The notes under the pieces are model-generated. The model was not told the DNA's origin. It did no database searches and was given only the letters and a program-made list of their open reading frames with translations. From NCBI GenBank assembly GCA_902601475.1, contig CACKNK010000007.1:1-64000 (forward strand): 64,000 nucleotides of DNA, written 5' to 3'. The stretch's first letter is position 1. Each line of letters begins with the position of its first letter. This document shows, piece after piece, positions 34,784-43,986 of the stretch. The translations under genes and the position numbers were made by a program. This stretch comes from an uncultured SAR86 cluster bacterium (GTDB taxonomy: Bacteria; Pseudomonadota; Gammaproteobacteria; Magnimaribacterales; D2472).

Positions 34784-37163
34784 AACAATTAAGAGAATTG
34801 GGCTAACTACATTAATCATAGCAACAGGATTAACATTAATTTTAGTCTTATTGATATTTCTATCAATAAATAGATTTCCTCAAGAGAGCCTTAGGTATAT
34901 CGATGACTATTTGTTAACTAGTCTTGATATTAAATATGAAAAAATTATAAGAACGGGATCAGCACTATCTCCAAAACTAAGTTTTACAGAAATAAGCATT
35001 TTGAATAACTCAAACAAAAGAATATTTAATGCTGAAGAAATTACATTATCGATTGAAATTTTAAGCTCAATTATTTTTTTTAGTCCTAAGTTAAATGAAA
35101 TTACTTTGAAGATTAGTGGTCAGGAATTTTATTCCAGGAAGCTTAATTTTAATAAAGACAAATTAAATTTTTCACATTTGAATTATCAGTTTCTATCTAA
35201 CTCAGTTAGTTTAGATAAAGGAACTATCTACTTTGGGCAAGGTCAATTACTAATAAATGCTACAACCGGAAATTTTAATGACATATCTGGCATAGATTTC
35301 AGGGTTAATATTGATATTGCTTCAGGGAAAATATATTTTTCATCACGGCATATGCCAAATAAGAAAGAATTAAATATTATAAGTGAGCTAATTAATTTTG
35401 ATCTGAAAGAGCTTTCCATAGCTCCATCAATGAGTATTCTTGAATCAGGAGTTTATAACTTTCGCTCTAGAGATCTTGAGCATTTAATTGAGGTCTCAAA
35501 TATTAAAGGAAGATCATTTTTTCTTCTTGATCATTCTTTAAGATTAATGAATGCCAGCTTAACCATTAAGGATTTACAAAACCTTGAAGGAGTTATCTTT
35601 TTTAACTTTGATGACAAAAAAAATATAAAAGCAAATTTATTGGGCTATGAATTAAGACAATCTCCCAATATTCAAATCAAAACAAGCATCGACTTAGATC
35701 CAAAAAGATTTTATTCTAATCAAGACTTTCTCCAGTTAGATGGTAAATCAAAAACTGATCTTAGTATAATTTTTTCAAGTGAATCAATTACAGCATTTGC
35801 AAAAACAAATTTTATAGGTACCTCATTTAATTCACCTTTTGCCTACATCAGTAAAAATTCAGACGAGCCTCTAGATACAGACATAATTTATGAAAATAAA
35901 ACGCGCTCTTTAAAAGTTATTAACAATAAGTTAGATGTTTATCTCCCAAATTTAACTCAGAACTCAGCTTTGATTCATTTAGGGAAGCCAAAAACAAAAT
36001 TAATAAAACATTTAGAACCCAACCAATATCATCTAATTGCTGAGCTTGATTCATTTAATTCAGATGAATTATTTGATTTCTTATCATCACAAAAAACTAG
36101 CTCCAATCGAGCAGAATTAAAAATTGATTTTGATATACAGGAGCTTTCTTTTTTTAATCAAAAATATCTTAATCAACAGGGCAGGGTTAACGTTCAAAAT
36201 GGTTTATTTGATCTTCAACTAACAGGCGAACAAATATTTGGTAAGGTTTTTAATGATTCAACAGGCTTTATCAAGGCTGAGATAAATGGCTTAGATTTTA
36301 TTTACGATTTTGATGCTTTGGATTCTGAATCAGGATTATTGAATGATTTAAACCTTAGAATCATTTTATCCAACTCAACTGTAAATAATATATTTTTTGA
36401 AGATCTCTCAGCATATATCCAAAAATCTGGTTCAAAACTTGGGATTAACAACATTCAATTATCATCAAGAACAATTAAGACATATGGTGAAAAGCCAGAG
36501 ATAAACAATTTTTTTTATGATTCAAAAAAAGATTTCTATCGTTTAAAAGGCAAATACGTTATCGAGAATTTAAATTTTAATCCATTAAATTTTAATGATA
36601 ATTTTAAATTAGGTTATGCGAATCTAGATTTAAATTTCCAATTCAAAAATATTAAAAATCTCAATAGTCTAGAAGGTGAGGGAAAGTTACTTTTTAAGGA
36701 TCTAACTTGGGATTCCTTCGTACCAAATTCAGCAGCTCTCAATCTTTTAGGAGTATTTAATTTAAAAAATATAATTGGAAAGGTTGCTAATTTAGATCTT
36801 AGTTTGGATGAGTACGCTCAAACAAAAATTGATCGATTAGAAATATATCCTATTGCTGCAAAAAATTATGTTCGACTAAATGAAACAATGACAATTGAAA
36901 CAAACTCATCAAAAATGATGTGGAGAGGCTTGATCCAGAAAGATAATTTTGGCAACTTTGATAAATTAGATCTTAGTCTAGATGTGCGCTTACGCATTAC
37001 AGAAAATCTTCCGTGGTATGCTGGAATCTTTGTGGGACTTCCAGCTGCAGCTGGAGCTCTTTTTTTAAATGAAGTCTTTCAAGAGGACCTATCAAACGCA
37101 TCAACAATCCAGTTTGATGTAAAAGGCCCAATCAGTGATCCTGTTCTAGATAGAATTAATTAA
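34776..37163 (+). CDS. yhdP: YhdP-like AsmA-superfamily protein (shortened)
   Basis: AsmA-type bridge proteins of this kind are implicated in moving phospholipid to the outer membrane. One N-terminal membrane anchor (about 10-32) precedes a long beta-rich periplasmic region. The C-terminus, FVGLPAAAGALFLNEVF then DVKGPISDPVLDRIN, matches the conserved YhdP end. At 795 residues it is far shorter than E. coli YhdP (about 1,266). Position after mreBCD supports the call; maf and rng, usually in between, are absent. The stop overlaps that of convergent mgtE. Confidence 0.8.
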   Translation: MLRTIKRIGLTTLIIATGLTLILVLLIFLSINRFPQESLRYIDDYLLTSLDIKYEKIIRTGSALSPKLSFTEISILNNSNKRIFNAEEITLSIEILSSIIFFSPKLNEITLKISGQEFYSRKLNFNKDKLNFSHLNYQFLSNSVSLDKGTIYFGQGQLLINATTGNFNDISGIDFRVNIDIASGKIYFSSRHMPNKKELNIISELINFDLKELSIAPSMSILESGVYNFRSRDLEHLIEVSNIKGRSFFLLDHSLRLMNASLTIKDLQNLEGVIFFNFDDKKNIKANLLGYELRQSPNIQIKTSIDLDPKRFYSNQDFLQLDGKSKTDLSIIFSSESITAFAKTNFIGTSFNSPFAYISKNSDEPLDTDIIYENKTRSLKVINNKLDVYLPNLTQNSALIHLGKPKTKLIKHLEPNQYHLIAELDSFNSDELFDFLSSQKTSSNRAELKIDFDIQELSFFNQKYLNQQGRVNVQNGLFDLQLTGEQIFGKVFNDSTGFIKAEINGLDFIYDFDALDSESGLLNDLNLRIILSNSTVNNIFFEDLSAYIQKSGSKLGINNIQLSSRTIKTYGEKPEINNFFYDSKKDFYRLKGKYVIENLNFNPLNFNDNFKLGYANLDLNFQFKNIKNLNSLEGEGKLLFKDLTWDSFVPNSAALNLLGVFNLKNIIGKVANLDLSLDEYAQTKIDRLEIYPIAAKNYVRLNETMTIETNSSKMMWRGLIQKDNFGNFDKLDLSLDVRLRITENLPWYAGIFVGLPAAAGALFLNEVFQEDLSNASTIQFDVKGPISDPVLDRIN

Positions 37164-38514
37164 TTAAAAATATAGTTGCTAAGCCTAGAAAAGAAAAAAA
37201 TCCAACTACATCCGTTACAGTTGTTACAACAACACTACCTGCAATCGCAGGATCTTGATTTAATCTTCTTAGTATTATCGGAACAACCATTCCAGCTATT
37301 ACAGAACTAATTAAGTTAATAGTCATGGCAACACATATCAAGATTGAGATCATTGCCTCTTGAAACCAAAGAAAGGTAATACCGCCAATTGCAATAGAAA
37401 GAACTACTCCATTAATAATTGATACAACAAGCTCTCTTTTAAAAAGCCATCTAATATTAGCTTTATTAATTTGCTGAAGAGTCAGGCCTCTTATAACAAT
37501 AGTAAGGGTTTGTGTTGCAGCAACTCCACCCATGCTAGCAACAATTGGCATTAGCACCGCGAGGTAAACTAACTTATCAATAGTGCTCTCAAAAAGATTA
37601 ATTGTCATGGCAGCAATAAATGCTGTGATTAAATTAATTGAAAGCCAAACAACCCTCGACCTTGCTGCTCTTGCAGGAGCTGCAAATGTATCTTCAGCAA
37701 TCCCTGTAATGCTCATTAAGTTCTGATCAGCATCTTCTCGAATTACATCCACGACGTCATCTACGGTAATTCTTCCAACTAACTTAGAATTTTCATCTAT
37801 AACTGGCGCAGAGATTAAATCATTTTGTTCAAATAAAATTGAAACCTCTTTATCATTCATATTTGCATCTATCGGCAATGCATCTGTTTCCATTAATTCT
37901 CTGACACTTAAAGTTGGTTCAGAAACAACTATCTTTGAAATAGATAAATCGCCAAGATACTGATCATTTTTTGAAACAACAAAAATCTTATCTGTATTTT
38001 TTGGAAGAGCTTTCTTTAATCTTAGATACCGCATTACAACCTCGAGGCTGTGTCGCGGTCTTACACTGATAATGTCAGTATTCATTAAGCCCCCAGCAGA
38101 ATCCTCAGGATAATCCATAACCGTCCTGATTTTTTCCCTATCAAGGGATGATGCTTTTGATAAAAACTCATCTACCTGAGGCTGAGGCAATACCTGAAGA
38201 ATATCTACAATATCATCAAGCTCTAAGTTTGAGATTATCTCAATCAGATCATCTGAATCAATTTTTAAGAGAAGTTCCTGTTGAATTTCATCATGCAGCT
38301 CCGTTAGTATTTCTCCTTCCTCATCATGATTAAGAAGTGACCATATCAATTTTCTTTGATAAGGAGGTGATGACTCTATTACATGCGCTATTTCAGATGG
38401 GTTCATCGTATCAAGCTGAAGCTTAATCTGATTTATTGAAAAAGATTTACCAGTTTCATCTAAGGCACTAATTAGCTCAGTTGATAGTTCGGATGAAGAA
38501 TTAGCTTCTTTCAT
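37156..38514 (-). CDS. mgtE: Magnesium transporter MgtE
   Basis: Mg2+-gated channel. An N-terminal superhelical MgtE_N domain (about 20-130, with DIVDILQVLPQPQVDEFL), two CBS domains (about 135-255; PEDSAGGLMN at the start, VGRITVDDVVDVIREDA at the end) and five C-terminal membrane helices (about 290-450) containing PIVASMGGVAATQTL. Length 452 is standard. It overlaps the end of rpoN by 14 nt, where Pseudomonas has hpf-ptsN-rapZ instead. Confidence 0.95.
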   Translation of the reverse strand: MKEANSSSELSTELISALDETGKSFSINQIKLQLDTMNPSEIAHVIESSPPYQRKLIWSLLNHDEEGEILTELHDEIQQELLLKIDSDDLIEIISNLELDDIVDILQVLPQPQVDEFLSKASSLDREKIRTVMDYPEDSAGGLMNTDIISVRPRHSLEVVMRYLRLKKALPKNTDKIFVVSKNDQYLGDLSISKIVVSEPTLSVRELMETDALPIDANMNDKEVSILFEQNDLISAPVIDENSKLVGRITVDDVVDVIREDADQNLMSITGIAEDTFAAPARAARSRVVWLSINLITAFIAAMTINLFESTIDKLVYLAVLMPIVASMGGVAATQTLTIVIRGLTLQQINKANIRWLFKRELVVSIINGVVLSIAIGGITFLWFQEAMISILICVAMTINLISSVIAGMVVPIILRRLNQDPAIAGSVVVTTVTDVVGFFSFLGLATIFLIN

Positions 38515-39775
38515 TTATAGTCTTATTCTTTGAGGAATCCACTTCGAGTCGAATAGATTTTTGTCGATACTTATTAATTGTTCTTCTTGCTAATCCATAC
38601 CCTTTTTTGTTGAGTAAATTTGTAATCATTTGATCACTTAATCTTTTTTGAGAAGATTTAACTATTAAATCTATCTCTCTAATTAGATTTCTTGATGTAA
38701 TTTTTTTAGATTTAGAAACGGATGGAGCTAAAAGTGATTTCATGGGCAGGAGACCATCATCATATTGGATATATTTTGCCCGAATAATTCTTGATACTGT
38801 CGAGGTTGATAGGTTAAGCTCTTTTGCAATTTCCTTACCTGAAAGAGGTTCTGGATCTATTGAGTTTTTTGTTAAAAATTTAATTTGTTTTTCGCAAATT
38901 AGACTACCTATTTTTGATACATTTTTATTTCTAGTTTCAACTGCCTTTATGAACCATTTAGCTTCATGAACCTTATCTTTAATCTTTTGTGATACAGATT
39001 TTTCTTTTTTAAATGTCTCATATAGTTCGTCATCAAACTCTAAGCTTGGCAGATCATTTTCAATTAAATTAATCTCTAAACTCGTATTAGCACGACTTAC
39101 CACAATATCAGGACGTATGAATTCATTTTTAGAAAAATTCATTCCAGGACTTAAATCACATTTCTTTATAAAATTAATTGCATCCCTTATCTTTTTGTCA
39201 TCAAAGTTTTTAGATAACTCATTTTCTAATTCCTGAAAATTAGAGTTTTCTGATCTAATTAGGATGGCATCTGCAATTTCTTTCACTTCAATATCAGAAA
39301 CTTTTTTATCTACTTGTATTTTAATCATCTCTTTAAAATCCCTAGCTCCAACACCCAAGGGATTAAGCTTTTGAACAACATTAACTAAATTTTCTAAAAT
39401 CTTTTTTTGTGGATACTTGAATTTTAAAATATCTTCAAGTTCCTCAATCTCATCGATCAACATCCCATTTTCATCTAACGAATATATTAGTGTTTTACAG
39501 ATTTCTTCATCTTCTTTCTCTAGTGATAGATCAAAAATTTGTTTGATCAGATATTCCTGCAGATTAATTTCTTCTGAAAAGTTTTCGTAATCTAATTCAA
39601 AAAATTCTTTAGTTTCGTTAATATTTTTAATGAATGGATTTTCATCTTGATGATGTTTTATTTCTTCAAGCAATTCAAATTTTGATAGCTGGAGCAATTC
39701 AATTGACTTTCGTAGGGACGGTGTCATCGCCAGAATTTGGCTCTGTTTAAAAGTTTTTACTAACTTGATCGCCAT
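38501..39775 (-). CDS. rpoN: RNA polymerase sigma-54 factor
   Basis: Alternative sigma factor for -24/-12 promoters that need AAA+ activators. Region I is intact (MTPSLRKSIELLQLSKFEL), followed by an acidic region II, the core-binding domain, the helix-turn-helix (LSGKEIAKELNLSTSTVSRI) and the RpoN box ARRTINKYR at 396-404. Length 424 against 477 in E. coli. It sits in the usual lptB-rpoN order, 3 nt after lptB. Confidence 0.96.
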   Translation of the reverse strand: MAIKLVKTFKQSQILAMTPSLRKSIELLQLSKFELLEEIKHHQDENPFIKNINETKEFFELDYENFSEEINLQEYLIKQIFDLSLEKEDEEICKTLIYSLDENGMLIDEIEELEDILKFKYPQKKILENLVNVVQKLNPLGVGARDFKEMIKIQVDKKVSDIEVKEIADAILIRSENSNFQELENELSKNFDDKKIRDAINFIKKCDLSPGMNFSKNEFIRPDIVVSRANTSLEINLIENDLPSLEFDDELYETFKKEKSVSQKIKDKVHEAKWFIKAVETRNKNVSKIGSLICEKQIKFLTKNSIDPEPLSGKEIAKELNLSTSTVSRIIRAKYIQYDDGLLPMKSLLAPSVSKSKKITSRNLIREIDLIVKSSQKRLSDQMITNLLNKKGYGLARRTINKYRQKSIRLEVDSSKNKTINERS

Positions 39776-39778
39776 GAA

Positions 39779-40495
39779 TTATTCGAAAGAAGAGCCTAAG
39801 TATTTCTCCTTGGCTAAAGAATTGCTAATAATTTCTTCTTTAGTGCCTGCTAAAAATATTGACCCATCAGCCATAAGATAAGACTTATCGCATATTTTAA
39901 GCGTTTCTCTGACATTATGATCTGTTATCAGGATTGAAATGCCCATAGTTTTGATGTGTGAAAGTAAATCTTTAATTTCGTCAACAGCTATTGGATCAAT
40001 ACCGGAGAAGGGCTCATCCAGCAGAAGTAGTTTTGGACTTCCAATAAGAGTTCTAGCAATTTCTGTTTTTCTTCTTTGTCCCCCAGATAGCTCTCTTCCT
40101 TTTTTATTAATAATTTTTTTTAGATTGAAAGTATTAATAATCTCATCTACTGTTATTAGATTTGGTTGCTTTGATAGCTCGCTAATACCATTAAGGTTTT
40201 CTATTACTGAAAGGTCGCTAAACAAAGAAGGTTCTTGTGGAAGGTATGCTAGCCCGTGATTGGCACGCTTATGTATTGGAAGGTTATGAATTTCATTTTC
40301 TTGAAAAAGGATTTTTCCACTGTTTATTTTCACAATACCTGCTATGGCATAAAAAGTAGACGTTTTTCCTGCTCCATTTGGACCCAATAAACCAACTATC
40401 TGATTCTTATTAACTGCTAGAGATATGTTTTGAATTATTAATTTTTCAACTACTTTGATGGAAATTTTTTCGCATGACATGAGAATACTTTCCAT
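39779..40495 (-). CDS. lptB: LPS export ABC transporter ATPase LptB
   Basis: Powers lipopolysaccharide extraction together with LptF/G/C. Counted from a TTG one codon upstream, Walker A GPNGAGKT is at 39-46, signature LSGGQ at 137-141 and Walker B LLLLDEP at 157-163, followed by the H-loop DHNVRE. I chose the ATG at 40495 because it forms a TGATG overlap with the lptA stop; a TTG just before it is possible. Order lptA-lptB-rpoN is conserved. Confidence 0.96.
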   Translation of the reverse strand: MESILMSCEKISIKVVEKLIIQNISLAVNKNQIVGLLGPNGAGKTSTFYAIAGIVKINSGKILFQENEIHNLPIHKRANHGLAYLPQEPSLFSDLSVIENLNGISELSKQPNLITVDEIINTFNLKKIINKKGRELSGGQRRKTEIARTLIGSPKLLLLDEPFSGIDPIAVDEIKDLLSHIKTMGISILITDHNVRETLKICDKSYLMADGSIFLAGTKEEIISNSLAKEKYLGSSFE

Positions 40496-40893
40496 CAATT
40501 AGACCCTCCAAGCTGATAGAGTATTTTTTTTGATTTAAGCTCTCCATCTGTAGTCCTAAGAACTGCTTCACCCACTAATGATATTTCTTTTGCCGGGGTA
40601 TATTTTATTTGTTTTGCTTCTCCAGAAATTTTTTCAGGATTCTCAAGATTTATTCTTGCGGGATTTCCCTCAATGGAAATTACTTCTTCATTCATGGAAA
40701 TCGTTGCAGTTGTTCCAGATATTTGAAAATCATCAGAGATCATGGATATCATTCCATCCAGAGATATTATTTTCTTGCTTGGATTATAGTCAATAATTTC
40801 AGCATTGATCTTAAATTCATTTTGATTAGCACTAGCATAATGGCTTACTAGAATTACAACTGTTAGACAAAAAAGATTGAAAATAGATTTCAT
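40495..40893 (-). CDS. lptA: LPS periplasmic bridge protein LptA
   Basis: Forms part of the periplasmic beta-jellyroll bridge carrying LPS to LptD. It has a signal peptide (MKSIFNLFCLTVVILVSHYASA) and an OstA-like domain with INAEIIDYNPSKKIISLDG and a late R-T-x-D-G-E-L-K-S-K-K-I-L-Y segment. 132 residues, shorter than E. coli (185). It overlaps kdsD (ATGA) with no lptC or kdsC between. Confidence 0.85.
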   Translation of the reverse strand: MKSIFNLFCLTVVILVSHYASANQNEFKINAEIIDYNPSKKIISLDGMISMISDDFQISGTTATISMNEEVISIEGNPARINLENPEKISGEAKQIKYTPAKEISLVGEAVLRTTDGELKSKKILYQLGGSN

Positions 40894-41855
40894 ATAATGC
40901 CAAATTCAAGAAGCTGATGCATTGTAATTACTGAGGGTTGTTTTTTGTGATTAAGGACATTTAGTGTAAAAATTTTGTTCTTTTCCATGAGCTTTGCGGC
41001 ATCTATGGCTAGATCATTTTCAGAAATACTTATAAATTTTTTTGTCATAACACTTGAAACAGAATTATTCTCAATATCAATTTCTTGATTTAATGCTCTT
41101 CTTAGATCTCCGTCAGTAAAAATACCAACAACTTCTTTGTTGTTAACAACAAGAGCCATGCCAAGCTTTTTAGAGGTAATTTCAATAATTGTATCTTTAA
41201 TACTTGAGTCAATTTCGATGCATGGAACTTTATTTCCGCTAATAGCAAGATCACCTACATACGTCGTTAATTTTTTACCTAATTCACCTGCGGGATGAGA
41301 TTTTGCAAAATCTTCGCTAGAAAAGTTTTTTTCTTCAATTAAAGAAATTGCCAATGCGTCCCCAATTACCATCGACGCAGTGGTTGAACTTGTGGGCGCA
41401 AGATCATGTGGACAAGCTTCTTTTTCAACCTGAACTTTTAAGTGCACTGAAGATGCTTTTGCAATAGAGGAATTAGCATTACCCGTAATGGAAAAGATAT
41501 CTGAAGTCATTCTCTTTAAGGCAGGCAAAATCTCAGTAACTTCTTTTGTTTCACCAGAATTTGAAAAGATTAATACCGCATCATCTTTTGCAATCATTCC
41601 AAGGTCACCATGAGCTGCTTCAGTTGGATGAATAAAGAATGACGGTGTTCCAGTACTTGCTAACGTAGCAGAAACTTTCTGGCCCACATGTCCTGACTTA
41701 CCAACACCCATAACAATTAGTTTCCCTTTAAGGAGCGACACTTTTTTACCAATTTCTCCAAAAGATTTGTCAACTTGATTGATTAGAGATGCAATAGAAT
41801 CTGCTTGTATTTGGATAGTTTTTTTTGCTGAATTGATAAATTTATTAGTACTCAT
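40890..41855 (-). CDS. kdsD: D-arabinose-5-phosphate isomerase KdsD
   Basis: Isomerises ribulose-5-phosphate to arabinose-5-phosphate, the first step to Kdo of LPS. SIS domain (about 30-175) with VMGVGKSGHVGQKVSATLAS, the catalytic-site HPTEAAHGDLGM and SNSGETKEV, then two CBS domains (about 205-320). Length 321 is normal. First gene of the minus-strand run ending with mgtE; divergent from mlaC across 40 bp. Confidence 0.95.
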   Translation of the reverse strand: MSTNKFINSAKKTIQIQADSIASLINQVDKSFGEIGKKVSLLKGKLIVMGVGKSGHVGQKVSATLASTGTPSFFIHPTEAAHGDLGMIAKDDAVLIFSNSGETKEVTEILPALKRMTSDIFSITGNANSSIAKASSVHLKVQVEKEACPHDLAPTSSTTASMVIGDALAISLIEEKNFSSEDFAKSHPAGELGKKLTTYVGDLAISGNKVPCIEIDSSIKDTIIEITSKKLGMALVVNNKEVVGIFTDGDLRRALNQEIDIENNSVSSVMTKKFISISENDLAIDAAKLMEKNKIFTLNVLNHKKQPSVITMHQLLEFGII

Positions 41856-41879
41856 ATTGAAATCTTAACCTAACACTAA

Positions 41880-41888
41880 TGTTATAAT
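41880..41888 (+). promoter_or_regulatory. Extended -10 promoter of mlaC, probably leaderless
   Basis: TGTTATAAT is a full extended -10 (TGn plus TATAAT). It ends 7 nt before the ATG at 41896. TTGAAA (41857-41862) is a possible -35 but the 20-bp spacer is long; an extended -10 does not need a strong -35. The TATAAT also contains an in-frame ATG at 41887, which would therefore not be in the transcript. Confidence 0.5.
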
Positions 41889-41895
41889 GAAGAGA

Positions 41896-42501
41896 ATGAA
41901 AAAAGTTTTTATATTGGCATTCTCAATATTATTTTTAGTCCCAGCTAATAGTGGTGAAATAAACCCAGAAACCTTTATCGATAGTAATGCCCAGTCTATG
42001 GTGCAGGTTATAGTTAATAATCAAGATTTATTTGAATCTGATCCTGATCTCTTTAAAAAGAAGATAAAAGATATATTTGAACCCATGGTCGATTTTAGAA
42101 GAGTTTCAGCAAGCGTTATGGGTAAGGAAAATTATTTGAAGTCTTCAGCTGAACAAAGATCAGAATTTATTGAAGTTTTCAAAAATTCTTTGCTTGATAC
42201 ATATGCATCTACTTTAGCGCAGTGGGGAGATCAAAAAATAGTTACTAACTTCTCGAATAAAACTACATATGAAAAAATTGAGGATGTAAATCAAGATTTA
42301 CTTACTGAGTCAAATTCTTATCCAATAACTTATAAAGTTAGAAAATCAGGTGAAGGCTGGAAAATTATTAATATTATTGTTAATGGTGTAAATCTCGGCC
42401 TAACTTTTAGAAACCAATTCAAAGCTCTTGCTGAAGAATTTGATGGTGATATAGATAAAGTAATTCTGAACTGGACTTCAGATGCAAACATACCTGAATA
42501 A
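41896..42501 (+). CDS. mlaC: Phospholipid-binding protein MlaC (Ttg2D family)
   Basis: Periplasmic carrier that shuttles phospholipid between MlaA at the outer membrane and MlaFEDB at the inner membrane. It has a signal peptide (MKKVFILAFSILFLVPANSG) and the family core with VDFRRVSASVMG, the Y-x-x-T-L-x-Q-W-G-D region and YKVRKSGEGWKIINIIVNGV. 201 residues from the ATG at 41896. It is followed by ibaG and murA as in E. coli, but mlaF, mlaE, mlaD and mlaB are absent here. Confidence 0.92.
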   Translation: MKKVFILAFSILFLVPANSGEINPETFIDSNAQSMVQVIVNNQDLFESDPDLFKKKIKDIFEPMVDFRRVSASVMGKENYLKSSAEQRSEFIEVFKNSLLDTYASTLAQWGDQKIVTNFSNKTTYEKIEDVNQDLLTESNSYPITYKVRKSGEGWKIINIIVNGVNLGLTFRNQFKALAEEFDGDIDKVILNWTSDANIPE

Positions 42502-42743
42502 TGGATCATGAAAAAATTAGAAGTATTTTGGAGGCCAACCTTCAAGGTTCTGAGGTAATTCTGTCTGATTCTGACTGCAATTTAACACTCACAATAGTTT
42601 CAGATAAATTTATTGGGCAAAAGGTGCTCGATAGACACAAAGAAGTTTTGTCACACCTCAAGGAATGTTTCTCCTCGGGGGAGCTTCATGCATTGAGTAT
42701 AAAGACTCTGACAAAAGAGGAGTTCAATCTTGGAAAAACTTAA
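42501..42743 (+). CDS. ibaG: BolA-family protein IbaG
   Basis: 80-residue BolA-like protein, probably a [2Fe-2S] partner of monothiol glutaredoxin and linked to acid stress. It fits the family with a helical start, a central strand pair and the nucleic-acid-like face DRHKEVLSHLKE followed by ELHALSIKTLTKEEF. It overlaps mlaC (TAATG) and murA (14 nt), matching the ibaG-murA order of E. coli. Confidence 0.9.
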   Translation: MDHEKIRSILEANLQGSEVILSDSDCNLTLTIVSDKFIGQKVLDRHKEVLSHLKECFSSGELHALSIKTLTKEEFNLGKT

Positions 42744-43986
42744 GATCATTGGTGGTTCAAGATTAGAGGGATCAATAGAATGCTCAGGCTCAAAAAATGC
42801 TGCCTTACCAATATTAGCTGCATCAATACTATCTGATAAAACTATTACGTTTGATAACTTGCCTTATTTACAAGACATAACAACCATGTTCGAGCTTCTT
42901 GGTTCAATGGGAGTAGATATAGTTCTTGATGAGTCAATGAAGTTCTCAGTTGATTCATCAAATATTAAGAACTTTGAGGCCCGATATGAACTTGTCAAAA
43001 CCATGAGGGCATCAATACTAGTTTTGGGGGCTTTACTGGGAAGGTATGGTCAAGCAAAAATTGCTTTACCAGGTGGATGTGCAATTGGAACAAGACCTGT
43101 AAATTTTCATTTGAATGCTCTTGAACAAATGGGAGCTGAAATTGAATTAGATGGTGGTTATATAGTTGCAAAAGCTAAAAATCTTAGTGGAGCTGATATT
43201 ACTTTTGGAGGTGTTACCGTTACAGGTACTGAAAATCTAATCATGGCAGCCGTTTTGGCTAACGGAGAAACTATCTTAAGAAATGCTGCTAGAGAACCCG
43301 AGGTGGTAGATTTAGCAAATTTTCTTAACTCTATTGGCGCAAAAATTGAGGGTGCCGGCACTGATGAAATACATATAACTGGAGTTGCAGAGTTAAAGGG
43401 TGGAGACTGCTTCATTCCTTCAGATAGAATCGAAGCAGGAACATATCTTGCAGCTGCTACGCTCACAAATGGGAGCATTACGGTTAACAAAGTTAATCCA
43501 AATAGATTAGAAAATATTCTCTCAAAACTTAAGCTTTGTGGTGCAGATATTAAAACAACAAACCAATCTGTTTCCATTGAAATGAACAGCGACATCAATC
43601 CCGTAGACATTCAAACTCAACCTTTTCCTGGATTTCCTACTGATATGCAAGCTCAATTTACAGTTATAAATGCTTTGTCAAAAGGCTCATCAGTTATTAC
43701 TGAAAATGTTTTTGAAAATCGATTTATGCACGTTCAAGAATTAGTTCGTATGGGTTGCAATATTTCCATACAAGGAAAAAATGCATTTATTCAAGGAGTA
43801 AAAAAAATTACAGGCGCCCAAGTAATGGCTACAGATTTGAGGGCATCCGCCTGTCTGATTCTTGCTGGATTATGTGCTGAAGGTGAAACAATAGTTGATC
43901 GAATTTATCACATAGACAGAGGCTATGAGAGGATAGAAGAAAAGCTATCTTACCTAGGAGCAAATATAGTCAGATTGCCTAGATAG
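42730..43986 (+). CDS. murA: UDP-N-acetylglucosamine 1-carboxyvinyltransferase MurA
   Basis: First committed step of peptidoglycan precursor synthesis. The N-terminus GSKNAALPILAAS matches the substrate loop, and the PEP-attacking cysteine C117 lies in GGCAIGTRPV, so it should be fosfomycin-sensitive. The late FPTDMQAQF motif is also present. Length 418, like E. coli (419). The start is TTG, with AGAGGAG about 10 nt upstream; alignment with E. coli from residue 1 supports it. The stop overlaps convergent degS. Confidence 0.97.
   Translation: MEKLKIIGGSRLEGSIECSGSKNAALPILAASILSDKTITFDNLPYLQDITTMFELLGSMGVDIVLDESMKFSVDSSNIKNFEARYELVKTMRASILVLGALLGRYGQAKIALPGGCAIGTRPVNFHLNALEQMGAEIELDGGYIVAKAKNLSGADITFGGVTVTGTENLIMAAVLANGETILRNAAREPEVVDLANFLNSIGAKIEGAGTDEIHITGVAELKGGDCFIPSDRIEAGTYLAAATLTNGSITVNKVNPNRLENILSKLKLCGADIKTTNQSVSIEMNSDINPVDIQTQPFPGFPTDMQAQFTVINALSKGSSVITENVFENRFMHVQELVRMGCNISIQGKNAFIQGVKKITGAQVMATDLRASACLILAGLCAEGETIVDRIYHIDRGYERIEEKLSYLGANIVRLPR

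Noticed and set aside
41887-41895. ATG at 41887 as the mlaC start
   Set aside because: It overlaps the TATAAT of the extended -10, so it would not be transcribed; starting at 41896 gives a normal signal peptide.
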